Counted from the first letter of the stretch, positions 33,301 to 45,802 are shown. The stretch: DNA of 64,000 nucleotides from Lenzites betulinus (GCA_022264855.1 JABYQU010000010.1:310001-374000); one strand, 5' to 3'. Numbers and translations are program-made. Notes: generated from the sequence alone by a model not told the origin.

Positions 33301-34781
33301 GGTATAGTAGCCGGCCGGTGCGCTGAAGAACGGTCGCCAGTGCCTGCCGCAAGGAAGAGGGAGCGGAGAGAAGCTCCCGGGCGGAAAGGAGACAGTGGAG
33401 ACTAGCACATGGCAGGTAGAGTGAGAAGATAACCAATGGATGAAATAGAGATCGAAAAAGAAATGGCCGCTCCGTAGAAGGAGGAAGAAGCGGAGACCAG
33501 AAAGATGAATCAGAAGGGCCCTCGTGTCGGCGTTGAGACTCAGAGAGTTGCCATGTGGTGATCGTTGACTACAGAAGATCGTGGTCTTGAAAGCCGGTGT
33601 CGACTCCGGCTGGACCAGTGCGACAGTGGTAGAAAGGGCGATATTTTATGGCGGTCTTGAACTCTTCTGAGTGGCTGACGTAGGGTCGAATGTGACGGGG
33701 CTACTCGAAGTGAGATCACTGACCAAATGCAATAAATATAAGAGCTTACCTCAAGAAATGTCCCCGCGAGATGATGAACAGGATGAAGCTATCCATCGCC
33801 ATCCTTCGTTTGCATACTTGACTTAGCAGCAGAAGGGCCTGAGTGGGTCATTGAACCGGTAATACCCAGGAAAGGAGTCGAGAACGAGCGCAGCTAGTCT
33901 ACCTAGTACACGCCACCGAGCGGTTGCCGGAAGAGGTGGCTGGTGTCGGAGGCAGGGTCACCTCAAACGACACCACGATGTGTAATGAATGCAGACGAAG
34001 GACCAGAGCGATATCTAGTCTCCTGGAGAGGGATGGTGGCCGTCGAGAGGGAAGGGGCGACGAGATCCAGTGTACAGAAAGCCCGGAGTTATATACTAGC
34101 TGTGGGCATGGGCTGACTGCCGGAGGCTGCATGGGCTGACTTCTGGTGGCTGGATATGCCGACTCTCTAAACAGCTGCCGAAGAAGCGGCTAGCAGAAGT
34201 TCTTTGGCGGGAGGTTGGATTTGGACTGGGACCAGCTCGGCCGAGTAGCGGTTGTGCCGGTTGCCCTATAACCAGACCTACCGGTTGAGGGCAGGAAGCA
34301 TATAGTTTGGTTTGTCGGGTTCGTCCAAGTGTATAACAGACAGTGCTGAAGGGGTATGCTGTGGGAGAAGTAGCAACATAGTCAATATCATCTTACACAT
34401 ATATTTCTCGACGCCACTCCGTGCGTGATCCCAGTGCTTTGGCATGTGACCACATTTCTCGTATTGACTGACCTTCATGAGACAACGGAGGCCCGATAAG
34501 TAGAGAAGACCTACATATATGTCCCCTTACGACCTGCAATATGTAAGCGCAATCATGCGAAGAGTTGACCCATTCAAGGTCAACATGTGGCGCGAATGCC
34601 GAACGGTACACTCTCTTGCGTCCCTCTGCGCAAACGTAGTTGATGAGATACTGCGCGCAGTCGTCAGCTAGCCAAACAAACCGCAAAATAAGGCACATGT
34701 CCTCACCATATGCTACACTGATTTTCCTTGTGCTTGTGCTGATCTTCGACACTCGTACACCCCGCCCCGCACACCCGCCCC
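30331..34781. other. 4.4-kb poorly defined region
   Basis: No complete gene could be built. A GC-rich open stretch at 30754-30912 (+) ends in frame at TAA but has no acceptor where one is needed, and its reverse strand is open too. A tandem repeat with period about 330 bp lies at 31960-32520. A minus-strand TATATAACT near 34090 could start a gene running left over that repeat. Open frames at 32489-33215 (-) are unrecognised. Confidence 0.45.
31960..32520 (-). repeat. Diverged tandem repeat, period about 330 bp, exon-like on the minus strand
   Basis: Copies at about 31960-32190 and 32290-32520 share anchors at a constant spacing: TTGGCGCG at 31967 and 32296, TCACGA at 32101 and 32431, and TATCCGGAC / TATACGGAC 330 bp apart. 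On the minus strand each copy has a donor GTGAGT at the same place (CTC|GTGAGT, TCGTC|GTGAGT) and an acceptor before TTC[GA]A. The spliced frames are similar: LRLRTPRVYIRMGSELGRTT against LQFRSPCVCTRTAPGIETTL. This suggests duplicated exons of an unknown, possibly decayed, gene. Confidence 0.55.
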
Positions 34782-35785
34782 CTACTCGCCCGCCTTCTTC
34801 TTCTTCTCCTCGACCTCGACGACGTTGTCCTTCGGGACGCCCTTCAGCAGCCCCACGCCGTCCTCGATCATGTCCACGATCTCGCCGCTCACGTCGCCCT
34901 GCACGACGATCTCGTCCTGCCCCTGCAGGTTCTTCGTCACCGACGCGCCCGTCGCGAACTTCGTCGCGAAGAACTTCGCCGCCTTCTTCAGGTCCACGTC
35001 TGCCGTGCGAATACGCGCGGGTTAGAGATATATTTGAAGGGAGGAGGGGAGTGGGGCGCGCACCGAAGTTCTCGAGCCCGAGGATGGCGGTAACGTGCTT
35101 GCGCTTGTTGCGCTCTATCCGCTTGATTGTCACCTACCGCACGTCTCCTCAGTGCCCTTCAAGTTCTCCCCATGCGGGCCTTAGCGAACGTACCTGTGAC
35201 GCCTATCCCGGAAGTAAAATTCAGCACACACACTGCCGCGGGCGGGGATAACGCACCATCTTCTTCTTCAGCGCGCTCTCTGCCTTCGCCTCAGCTTTCG
35301 CCTCCTTCTTCGCCGTGTCCTTCTCCAGCTTCTCCTGCGCCTCCAGGCTCAGCGTCCCGATCTTCGCCTGCAGCGCCTCTGTGTCCGTACACAATTACAA
35401 TCAGCCTCCACCACCGACTTCGCGTCACTTGGACGGAGTGGAAGAGCGGGATAGTGGACGAGCGGGAGACGCACCCTCAGAGTAGAACCGGTCATACAGC
35501 GCCCCGTCCGTCTTCTGCAGCCACTCCTTGCAGCGCGTAAAGCTCGAGCCGAACTCGCAGTACTCCACCGGGAACGAGCACACTGCGGCGCGCGCGCCGT
35601 CCAATGCAGGCGTGCATATGTTCGTGCGTGGCGGTAAGAAGCGCGGGGATAGGCAGGTGCGGGGACAGATGTGCGTAAGAGAGATGGGACGGCGATCAGG
35701 GAGGACCGGGCGGGTCACCTTGGCAGTAGAGCACGTCCACGGGCGGGGTGGGCTCGACGGGTGCCGGTCCTTCTGTGCTTGCCAT
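34782..35785 (-). CDS. TMA22: Density-regulated protein homologue (DENR/Tma22), SUI1 domain
   Basis: Five exons: 35785-35719, 35582-35475, 35378-35257, 35133-35064 and 34999-34782. The N-terminus MASTEGPAPVEPTPPVDVLY leads into the Cys motif CQ-VCSFPVEYCEF, then CKEWLQ and DGALYDRFYSE. A charged linker (KKEAKAEAKAESALKKKM) precedes the SUI1 fold (VTIKRIERNKRKHVTAILGL, LKKAAKFFATKFATGASV, DEIVVQGD). The length and both domains match DENR/Tma22, which pairs with MCT-1/Tma20 to recycle post-termination 40S subunits and allow re-initiation. The gene is intact. It is embedded between two unrelated minus-strand loci. Confidence 0.93.
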
Positions 35786-36383
35786 GTTCGTGTTGTCTGG
35801 TGGCGTTATATGTGGTATGTTAGAGTGTGATGCCGACAGAGAGAAACTTGAAGATGAACTAGTTTCGTTAGTGGTGGGGTATTCCGGGAAGTGAAGCAGA
35901 TCGCGATCGCCCTTGGGTACCTGTTAATCTAATCTAATCTCGACACAGCTTTACACAGACGCCTCAAAATGGAAGGAACATAAGTATGTTTCATTTGCAA
36001 ACTCGAGTTCGCTCCCGCTGATTATGCATATGTGCGCGGTCGCTTCGGATCCACCTTTGGAATCCACACAATTCACACTACATAGTCAGAATGAGCCCCT
36101 GTTGATTACATTAAGACCTCCCCGGTCAATGGTGTATCACAAGGTACTAGCTTCCTCTACAATATATACGATCGCGACGACGGTCCGGCCGGCGGTCGCC
36201 ACATAATAACACGCGTAACCAAGTACAGCTGATAGCAGGGTACAGAGCGGGTGACGAGAGCGATTAAGTGAGTGGTATGGTAGGCTTGAGGTTAAACGAG
36301 TGGCGAATTACGGGAGTATAGCGTAGAGACTGTTACCACGGCAATCCAAGAAGAGCGAGCCAGAGATGGGGCAAGGTGCGAAC
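35786..36383. other. Intergenic between TMA22 start and P450 end
   Basis: The stretch contains the TMA22 upstream region and a short TAATC microrepeat at about 35934. Nothing else is visible. Confidence 0.5.
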
Positions 36384-38500
36384 TTAGGCAGTTCTCGGGG
36401 TGAAGATGAGCTTGCACTCCCTGGTGGCGGGGTGAAGCACCTACGATGATTGCGGGTGAGCGACTGTTTGTGCGAATGGTGGGTTTCACTCACAAATGCA
36501 TCCTTGATGACCATGGTCTGCTCGTTGGTCTCGGCAAGGTTGGCAGCGATGTCAAAGTTGGCCGCCATCGAGGCGATCGCGATACGCAAGACCATGTGCG
36601 CGAGGTTTTGGCCACCGCAGACGCGGGTGCCGACGCCGAAGGGCATCCAGTGTTGAGACATCCTGCCACAAACGAGAAGTGAGCTAGCGCACAGAATGTA
36701 GGACGGAAGTGATCCCACCTGGCGAGCCTGTCTTCTTCGCCGGATACACCATCGACGGGGAGCCAGCGCTCAGGGAGGAAAGTCTCAGGGCTGGGGAATA
36801 TCTCGGAGTCGCGGTGCATGCTCCAGGCTTGAGTTCCAACGACAGTCCCGGGGGGCAGCGCGTAGCCCATCATGTCGAACGAGTCGTCGATAGAGGATGT
36901 GGTGGAAGGAACGACGCGCTCAAGGAGAGAAGGGGCAGCGCCGTAGACCCTGAGGCCTATTTTTGCGAGATATGAACATCTGTGAGGTACCAATAAGAGG
37001 GAATGCACGTACCCTCTTTGAGGAAGGCGTTGAGGTACGGCATCTTGCACAAAGTGGCGAAGTCAGGGACCGCTTTGCGGTCGAGCATGTACTCGTCAAG
37101 CTCGGCTTGCAGGCTGCGCATAATGTCCTTGCGGCGGGTGAGCTCCCAGAAGAGATAGGAGAGGGTTGTGGACGATGTGTCGCAACCAGCGACACTGAAA
37201 TATTGTTCGTCAACAGGTGCTGCAGTGAATATAAATAAATATACGTACAGGTGCCCCATGCACTCAGAGACAATGTTCTGGACCAGCTTGTCATCCGAAG
37301 TACCAGGTGCGCGGTTCTGGATCATGCGCTGGATCAAAGGAGTCTTGAGCTCCTCACCGATTACGGGGGCAGCATGCATCTTGGCGCGGCTGTCGTCGAG
37401 ACGACCGCGAACGAACTGTGACGCTGTTAGGTCCGCAGAACTGATTAATACGAGAATGCACATACCTCCGCCATAGTCTTGTCCGAGTTGCAGATGCGGC
37501 GCCAGGTCTCGTTGGGAATGCGGGAGACGAGGTTCCATGCACAAGTAGGAATCGCGCTGCGCTGTTCGGTGCATGGAGGTTAGTAAGAAGGATAACAAGC
37601 TTGATTGGCGCCACACTTACAACGATACCCCTGGTAGGGAAGTCGTACACTGCCTGGGAGAGAGGATCTTGAATGCCGATCGCCCAGTTGTCCAGAGCGC
37701 CGGGACGAGAACCGAAGACGGTGACAGAGATAACGTCGACCATAAGATGGCGGAAGAGGTCGAGCGTCTCAACCGAAGTTTGGCCCTTCTCGTTCTCGAG
37801 AATCTTGTGACAAATCTGTTAATACGATTATAGAGAGACTAGTTCTGGACAAACACACCTGGACGACCTTGATAACGGAGTCGTTCAGCTCAGGCTGGAA
37901 CTGGGTGAGATGCGGTAGGTTGTAGTGAGGCGCGTAGGCCTTGCGGCGCACGGAGTGTGCGGCGTGGGGAAGCGTCGTCATACTAGAATAAGTTCATAGA
38001 TATCTGAGATATGATGTCCGATCCCGAGCAACCTTTGTACATACGCATGATCGTTATCGTTCCTAGTAACGGAAGAAGTGGGTGAATACGGCGTTTTAGA
38101 TAATGCAATATGAGACCACGCACGTCAAAAGCGCCTTGTAGAACGAGCTCTTGTCGAACTTGTTGATACAGTAGACGCGCCTGGTTGTGGTCAGGTCGCA
38201 GAAGACAACCTTGTTGGGCCCAACACGGACAACGGGACCATAACGTTCAAAGAGGGCCTGTACGGTCATGCACTGCTGCAGACGGGCGACGTGGGTGGTC
38301 AACCAGAAGTCGGAGATGGCGGCATACCAGGGGCCAGGGATGGCGGCGAGGGGGGAGAAGTAGAGGTTGTAGATGAGGGTGGCGCCGAGGTAGAAGAGGG
38401 GGGCGGATATCGCGAGGAGGGCGAGTGAGGCGGGGGCAATGGTGAAAACGGAGAAGGAGAAGTTCGCGGGGAGGGAGGAGGAGGACAAGGAGGAGGACAT
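36384..38500 (-). CDS. Cytochrome P450 monooxygenase
   Basis: Ten exons: 38500-38124, 38062-38045 (18 nt), 37982-37859, 37803-37621, 37561-37466, 37415-37249, 37194-37013, 36956-36719, 36662-36494 and 36440-36384. The N-terminal anchor (PASLALLAISAPLFYLGATL) is followed by the proline hinge SPLAAIPGPW. The I-helix AGCDTSSTT, the ExxR helix KEGLRVYG and the heme loop FGVGTRVCGGQ are all intact. It is an ER-anchored haem-thiolate enzyme using CPR-supplied electrons; the substrate is unknown and the CYP family was not assigned. It is distinct in sequence and hinge (IPGPW) from the P450 pair at 46-51 kb (LPPGPKPLP). The 18-nt exon carries NDNDHA. The gene looks functional. Confidence 0.92.
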
Positions 38501-39272
38501 CTTGCTATGTTCGTTTGTGAAGGGCGGTTGAGATGGGCCGAATAAGATTCGGAGTATGCGATGGTTGGAAGACGCAGGAGTGCGCTACTGGTGGTTAGTG
38601 AGAGAAGACGCGGGCTCCCTGCTGATCGCGGCGGGGAGGAGGAGGATGGGGTGGGAGAAGGAAGGAAGGGGACGCGTTAAGAAGGCAGGGGAGGAAGAGG
38701 GATTATATATGTCAGGCGTTGGCATATTCGCACTCCGGCACGTGAAGGACTCGATGGTTGGCGGGGGATTCTTCGACGCGTCGCGCTTTCACCCCTCCAC
38801 GCTGCATCCCGTAAAGGCAGGTCTCCTGCCGGATCCGGATGGGTTCTGTAGGCAGGGCGTGTCAACGCTGACAGACAAACGACCCAATCGCGGCCGGGCA
38901 TCAATAAGAGATCGATTTTGAATGACCGGCGGGGCGTGTCTCTCGCCGCCGCCGTCGCCTCCGGCCTCCCGGAGCTATCGACTGCACGCTGCGGCGGATC
39001 CCAACTCTGGGTCGACAGACGTCGTCGCCATCGACACAAGATATGCTCCTCGTGCCTGCGCCTCCGTGCGCCGCGGGTCCGCCAATAAGGTTATTCTCCT
39101 GCCTCCGAACGCTCACGACGTCAGCCTGTGTTTCAGCCGCTCTGGCTCATTTACTTGTATGTCTTGACGTTCTTGAGGTCAGGAAGAATGACTGACCATT
39201 GGGCGTCTGCCTCGTAGTTTTTTCTCGTGACCCAGGACTCGGAGGTGCGGGCACGAGAGACCGGGGTGTTTG
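38501..39272. other. P450 upstream region
   Basis: ATTATATATG lies at about 38703, 200 bp upstream of the P450 start on the opposite strand. A minus-strand open frame ending TAA at 39151 reads SRARTSESWVTRKNYEADAQ and looks coding, but could not be linked in phase to the small gene at 39.6 kb. Confidence 0.4.
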
Positions 39273-39597
39273 TTACCGGCGTGCCTCGCGGTCGGCGACT
39301 GCATCTTCTCCCAATAGATCGTCCCAACGCTCGTCATAGCCACCGCGTGCTGTTGCGCTCATAGTCGGCTGGTCTAGGGCCCGCATGACGATCCTATGCA
39401 TTTTAGACGGCGAGGTTGTCGGGCTTTGGTCGGAGGACACTATTCTCGTAAACAGCCGGTACAGGAATCGCTCCCAATAGGGCAGGGGGCAGGAGAACGA
39501 GACAAGTGTCTGGGATTTCGTCCTTCCCCGCCCGGTTTGGACGAACCCGCGCAAGCCTCCCCCGGCTGGTTACGAGACTAGAAGGACACATGGCCAT
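39273..39597 (-). CDS. Possible small gene of unknown function
   Basis: TATATAAATA (39710-39701) lies about 105 bp upstream of ATG 39597. The unspliced frame gives a 64-aa product (MAMCPSSLVTSRG...RPKPDNLAV). Splicing GTAACC (from about 39571) to ATCCCAG (before 39508) gives instead MAMCPSSL-TLVSFSCPLPYW, then RFLYRLFTRIV and GYDERWDDLLGEDAVAD, ending at 39273. Both frames look plausible and a third open frame downstream (to 39151) adds to the ambiguity. It may be a real small gene with alternative splicing or a decaying coding fragment. Confidence 0.3.
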
Positions 39598-42500
39598 GCT
39601 ACTCTGAAGCGTCCGATCTAAGACTGAAAAGATACATCAGCCTGGTGTATACTTCGACAGGTCCACTAGCACGCACAATAAGACTATTGCTAGATGTAGG
39701 TATTTATATATTTTTGATTGAGTATCATGATTGTGTCAAAAACTTGACGAACTCACCTCATGCTACTCATCCTCCTATTACTCCGTACTGCACGGCGTCT
39801 TTAGTGGTACTTCCTCAATCGTTCCAGGCCTTGATTACATATAAGCTCCAGGATTGCGCGAGAGAGTGGGCACACAAAGAGATGAGCACGCGAGAAAATG
39901 GGAACGCGCCAGTGGAGGATCGCCTAGAGAATCCGGAGAATCTGCAGCTGACGAAATCAAAACGACATCTCTGACCTTAGCGGCCCGTGGCACATAAGAA
40001 GGAATTCCGGCTGGATTGAATTGTCGGCCTAGTGAACATTGTCAGTGCGTCTCAACAGTTACACGACAGAGACCACCGTAGCCTAGAGCAGCACGCGAAT
40101 GTAGCGCTCTACAAAAAACATCATCAGCGCGTCAGTAGTGACACAAAGGCATAAACGATTTACTTACTGCTGCACCCCCTGCAACGGACAATACTGCACG
40201 TTCCTAGGTGTGCGCATCACACATGGATATTGTCGTGCGAGGGATTCAACGCCCGGTATTAGCGTCGGAGGAGTCCTAGTCGTCGCCCGGGCGTATCGTA
40301 AGAACAACAAGGGCCAACGAGGGGTTCGTTCGATATTGACGTGGCTACCAGAGGGATAAACAACCATCAGCGATTCCAAGGGCCAGTTTAATCCTGTACG
40401 AGACTCACTGGCATGAGCTATAATGAAATGTGTTTTGTCAGAATCATGGTGATATTTGTGTAAGCGCTGCGCTACTTACATACGCACAGTCCAAATACCT
40501 CCTCGACAAATCGCATTTCTGAATATGATTCACTCCGTGTTTACTGTAGGCGCCGGCCATTGAGTCCTTGATTCCTGCCGAAATTGAAAGTCATCCAATG
40601 TGCGCGCCATGGAAAATTAGGTTTGCATACGCATTAATCTGTAGACGGCCTCCCGACCTACTCGTGCGACAGAAGGATCTCCGCCACCCAAGCCACGGCC
40701 CACAGCCTGCACCTCGTGCTTTGCCTTCATCACGCCCAACAAACGTCGCGTAAGATTCGAGATACGGCGCGGTGCCGCACTCAGCCCCAACCCGCGCACG
40801 CGTATGTTGCGCAATTTGTCCAAAACGGCGGGCCCTGACGTCGGCCGGGTGTCAGGATCTTACAGCCGCATGTTGGGCCCGTTGGGGGCTGTCCAAAGCC
40901 TAGTTTGCACTGTGCGCTTCCGAATCGACCGCCCTCGCGGCGGCGGTCCGGCGGTGCGAGGAGGCACACGAGGCGGCGAGCGGGCGGCGTCGCGCTCTAG
41001 AGTCTAGTAGGCGGCGGATACGCCCGGGGGCGTTTACTTCGCTTTCTGCGTGTCTACACTGACGGCGCCGACGTCATGCAAGGCCAGCTGCCACCACGGT
41101 CCAGGGCGCGCATCGAGCACGGCGATACGGCCGCACACCGTGGTGATAGATGAGCGGGCATGAGGCGGGCCATACGTGCGCGATTAAACTCACTGTTGAG
41201 CGTGCACCGCCGGCGAGGGGGCGTGTAGATCAACTCGCACGATGACGCTTCGGCGAGAGATCCATGCAGAGCGGAGGGCGCGTGTGGGCGCTCAAGTAGT
41301 CAGAGGCGGCGAGACAGCAAGACGCCGACGCGGGCGCACGAGGCAGCCGTCATCGCGTCCTCGCCCGACTCCTCTTCGAATTCCTGTCGTTGACGGTTTC
41401 TAGCGCACGGAAGCAGTTTGCAGCCCGCCGCGTGAAACAGATGCGCCCCGCCCCGACGTCGGGCCACACCGTGTCCCCGTGCCACGCTGCGTGCAGGAGC
41501 GCGAACACCGTGCCACACAATGCGGGGAACGCGGGCGTGTGCAGTGGACGGTGCACGCTGAGGCGCGTGGCTCGTCGGGGGCCGACGCCGATGCCAGTGT
41601 GGTGTCAGGGCCTCTCGTGCATATGTTGTCGATCGCGACGTGCAGAATGGTATGCGAGCGCCCGCTAAGGATCGAGAAAATCTCTGCGGGGTACGGGGGT
41701 GCTCCGTGGAGCCTCGTATCTGCCGACGTTCAGTGAGCGGTAGGTCGCCGGGGTTACCGTGGCCTTCCCGGGGCGAGGCCCGGGCAGCAGGCGTATCGCA
41801 AGAGCTGCCATTGTCGGGAAATCCCTGTGGCCGCCCAGCGCGTGTAGGCGGCCGCACGAAAGCTCCCGTGCCACACCTCCACTTTTCGGCTGGGATGATG
41901 GGGATGCACGGACGAGACCCGAAGGAAGCGCGGCCGGACGCGTCGGACGTGGGCAGCATCGTCCATATGGAAGTGCCCTCAAAACGCGCGACCTGCTGCC
42001 CTCGGTCGGGTGCCCGAAAGACGTCGTGAGGGTGCGAGAGAGGCAGTCGGTGTGCCGTGCGCAGTTCCTGGCTCCCACATTCCCTCTTCTGTGGGGGATG
42101 CCCTCGGGGATGCCGCGGCTCTGAGATGCACAGAACAGTCAGCGTCGCGATGCACGAGGCAAAAGGTTTACTTTACCACTTCACCCTCGACCGCTCTGCC
42201 GTAACAAGACGTCGATATCCATGAGGAGTCGAATAGACAACTATTCAATTGTCGATCGCATCCCTTGCCGAGGGGTGGGTCGCGAGCATCGGCAATATAC
42301 TCGGTTTCCTGTCGATTGGAACCGCCAGTGGACTTGACATTGTCGCGAGCATATAGTCAAGTTGCCGCCCGAGAAAGAAGATGACAGAGTGCGACAATCA
42401 CCGCCGAGTTGCTCCGCGGAAGGACATAGAATTGTTACTCATCTTCATGTACGTCTCCATAAAAACAGCATACAGCTATTCTGTGGGATGCTGAAGTAGT

Positions 42501-43649
42501 TTGCGGCCCAGGTCCATGTTTGTGTCCTCGAGGTGTAAGAACAAGCTTAAGATCTCTCATTATATCGCTGCTTGCGACTCCACTGATGGCACGCTTACAT
42601 CATACTAACCTGACTTGAGTTTGACTACTAATCACACTAATTAATTCGCCGGTCCGAGGCGCCGAGCATAGAAAGTGGACTAGGGTGCAGGCCCGCCAGT
42701 TCCCTCACTTCCACATCCCGTCCGGACCTTTCGTCTTACCACCAACACCCAGTCTTCTCCCTCATTGCCCTTGCCTTGCTACATCTAGCCCAAGAGCAGC
42801 GTGCAGCCCACCTCGAGGCAGCAGTCAGTCAAGCGGACGGCCGGGTCAATACTTAGCCGCATTTAGCCAGCTATTGGCGTGACCGTGAGTGCAGGAGCTA
42901 CTCCGAACAGAGCTCCCTCCGTCCCCCTCCCTCGTCCATTCTATTCCCCTACAAGTACTCCATAGCGGACCAGAAGATACCGCAATTGAAGGAAGAGGTT
43001 CGGCGACAACCTTGACTGGCGCGAAGGGCTGATTCATCACCGGAGAGGAAAGGTACGAGCCTCCGAAGCAGCTCGGAGTTGTCCGACCCCGCCAGGCCTC
43101 TTCTGAGTTGCCACTCACCGCGCCTTGACCGTGCAGCTTCACCACCAACACAGCGACCTAGGGCGGAGCTTGCGTCTAAGCGACGAGCTGCCAAATCTAT
43201 CAGCTTCCACTGCCATACCATCCTCCTCGCTGCCGTGTACATCTTCCGCGCCGTCTCGGGCTACGTCGGTTTTGCCTCCCTCACCCTTGACACACTCTCC
43301 TCGTGCCACTAGCGGCTTCTCGGCGGCCTAGGAGAACAGCGTACTCGAATCACTGGGACGAAGAGTTGGAGGTACCCTTGACTGACAGAAGGGACGGATT
43401 CATCGCATCACGGAAAGGTGCGAGTTTCGGTGGCAGCACCATGCTGCCCATTCGAATCTACCGGCTGTCGCCCACTGCAGCTTACACTCTCAACCAGACC
43501 TTCTAGGTTGAATCTTGTGCTGAACTGAGCTCACTGTTGGCCGCTTTCATCTCTCAAACCGAAGATTCTCGACTTTCGTCGCCGCACCCACGCCTCAGTT
43601 ATACCTTCGTTCCTAGAGTTCCCCATCCTCGTCGAATTCGCCCGCGAAC
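39598..43649. other. 4-kb region without a recognised gene, including a GC-rich block
   Basis: 39.6-40.7 kb is AT-richer and empty. 40.78-42.13 kb is GC-rich with long overlapping open frames on both strands (for example 41300-41959 on the minus strand), none resembling a known family. 42.68-43.65 kb is the upstream region of the F-box/WD40 gene and holds a diverged direct repeat of about 80 bp (42992-43073 and 43360-43438). Confidence 0.5.
42992..43438 (+). repeat. Diverged direct repeat of about 80 bp upstream of the F-box/WD40 gene
   Basis: Copies at about 42992-43073 and 43360-43438 share CCTTGACTG..(A)GAAGGG..GATTCATC and GGAAAGGT(A/G)CGAG in the same order, ending in a GCAGC. They lie about 370 bp apart on the same strand. 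Confidence 0.6.
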
Positions 43650-45802
43650 ATGGATCCCTCACCGCCACCAGCGACCCTGTACATGCCCATCATCCCTCCT
43701 CCTACCCCTGCTCCCTCACCGCCCCCACATCAACCCTCATTTCGCGGCAATGAGCCAGAACCGTTCACCTATTTGACTAACTTTTCCGCTCTATCTCCCG
43801 CTGCCCGACAGCAGCACCTATATGCTCTCATTCAAGAATGCACACCCTCAGAGCTCCTATTTCTCTCGACGACTATTGCGCCGCTCCTCAAGCGCGACTT
43901 CTTGCGTGCACTCCCGCCGGAAGTGTCGCTGCACATTCTCAGTTTCATCGATGACCCGCGCACGCTCTGCCGCGCTGCCTTGGTGAGCAAGTACTGGAAT
44001 GGGCTGCTCAAGGACGAATATCTATGGAAGACGATGTGCATCCGTCACGGCCTGTCGCGCGACGCAGAGGCAGTGGAGTCGTATCGGAGGGAACAACTGC
44101 AAGAGAACGCGGGCGCAATCGGAAGCGGCGCCCCCACGAGCAGCGCGCCGGCAGAAGCGAGTCACGGCGTATTGTTCTCGCCAAGAGGCCTGCAGCCGCC
44201 ACGCATAGAGAACGGCGGCTTCCCATACCGCCAGTTCTTCATCCACGAGTATCTCCGAAGTACGTCCATTCACTCTTGTCCCGTTTGTCCCGCTTAAGTT
44301 GATACCTTCCCACCATAGCATCGAACTGGCTGGCCAAGGACGGGGGCAAGCTCCTACGCACACACCGCGCGTGGCTGCATCCGCACCCGCCCGAGCCCAA
44401 CATGCCCGGGCACCTTCCACAGGACATGGGCCAGGGCCCAGCGAATTCGGCTATCCCAACTTCCATCGCAATCGACGCGCTCTGGGTCGTCGTCGGGCTC
44501 GCGAACAGCCGCATCCACGTCTTCAGCGCGCGCACGGGTGTGCTCAGCCGCACGCTCATTGGACACGACGCGGGCGTGTGGGCAGTCGCGCTCGTCTCGG
44601 AGGGCGGCGCGCCCGTTGGCCGCGATCCGGCGCGCTGGCCATGCGAGGGCGATCCGCGTGTCGCGGGGACGCCGCAGGACGAGGCGCTCCCCCCAGCGCT
44701 CCGGACAGCGGTCGGGCTGGATGGAGCGGATGGCATGAACAGGGCGCGGACGCGCAGGGGCCCACCGAACCCGTTCGCGGATGGGAGGAGAAGCAAACAG
44801 CCCCCCACGGGCAAACCGAGCTATCCTGGGGGCGCGTCCGACGGGTGGGGCCAGCCGAACGCGCTGGTCGTTAGCGGCGGATGCGACAAGGAGTTACGCA
44901 TATGGGACGTAAAGTCTGGGTACGTATATGTCTTCATTTCCGCCTTGATGAGAGCTCACGTATGCCTGTAGGTACTGTATCTACACCCTCCGCGGCCACA
45001 CCTCCACCATCCGCTGTCTGAAGGTGCTGCACGGTCGCCCCATCGCCGTGTCCGGCTCGCGCGACCGGACCGTGCGCGTGTGGGACGTGCAGCGGGGACG
45101 CCTCCTGCGCGTGCTCGAAGGCCACACGCAGAGCGTGCGCTGTCTCGACGTGTGCGGGAACCGGATCGTGAGCGGGAGCTATGACTGCACGTGCCGGATA
45201 TGGGACGTCGACACCGGCGCGTGTCTGCACGTACTCCGCGGGCACTTCCACCAGATCTACACCGTTGCGTTTGACGGGGTGCGCGTCGCGAGTGGCGGGC
45301 TCGACACCACGGTCCGCATGTGGGATGCGGCGACAGGGTGAGTATTTATAGCATTTCAGCAGCCAAGCTCCATGAGCTAACGTGTACATTCTGTAGATCA
45401 TGTCTCGCGCTGCTACAGGTTCATACGGCGCTCGTCTGTCAGTTACAGCTCACCCCCTCGATGCTCGTCACCGGCGGCTCCGACGGGCGGGTGATCACCT
45501 TCACGCTCAAGGACAACACCTTCACCGTCGTGCATCGCCTAGCCGCACACGACAGCTCCGTCTCCGGCCTGCAGCTCGACGAGCGCTTCCTCGTCACAAG
45601 CGGGAACGACGGGCGCGTGCGCCTATACGAGTTCGAGCACGGCGCGGACGGCGCGGGGACCGACGCACAGTGCCGGTTCGTGCGCGACATGTGCGAGCAG
45701 AGCGAGAGCGTGTGGAAGGTCGCGTTCACACGCGAGACGTGCGCGATTCTGAGCAAGAAGTTCGGCAAGATGGTCGTCGAGATCTGGAGCTTCAAGCCCT
45801 GA
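43650..45802 (+). CDS. F-box/WD40-repeat protein (Cdc4/Pop1/Fbw7-like)
   Basis: Four exons: 43650-44259, 44319-44919, 44972-45337 and 45397-45802. After a Pro-rich start, the F-box reads LLKRDFLRALPPEVSLHILS, then DDPRTLCRAALVSKYWNGLL and LWKTMCIRHG. About seven WD repeats follow (HVFSARTGVLSRTLIGHDAG, LRIWDVKSGYCIYTLRGHTS, VRVWDVQRGRLLRVLEGHTQ, CRIWDVDTGACLHVLRGHFH, VRMWDAATG...), ending VEIWSFKP. A disordered basic insert (RTRRGPPNPFADGRRSKQ) interrupts the propeller between the first two blades. This is the plan of an SCF ubiquitin-ligase substrate receptor that reads phosphodegrons. The last roughly 125 bp of the CDS are duplicated at 48891-49032. Confidence 0.9.

Noticed and set aside
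34393..35133. Minus-strand open frame of 246 codons running through TMA22
   Set aside because: It reads through an intron and then in the wrong frame. Correct splicing at 35064/34999 gives the SUI1 domain instead.
34640..35251. Plus-strand open frame of 203 codons, Pro/Ser/Arg-rich
   Set aside because: It is antisense to the SUI1 exons of TMA22.
41300..41959. Minus-strand open frame of 219 codons as a real gene
   Set aside because: Plus-strand frames over the same GC-rich block are also open, the composition is Arg/Pro/Ala only, and no splice structure improves it.
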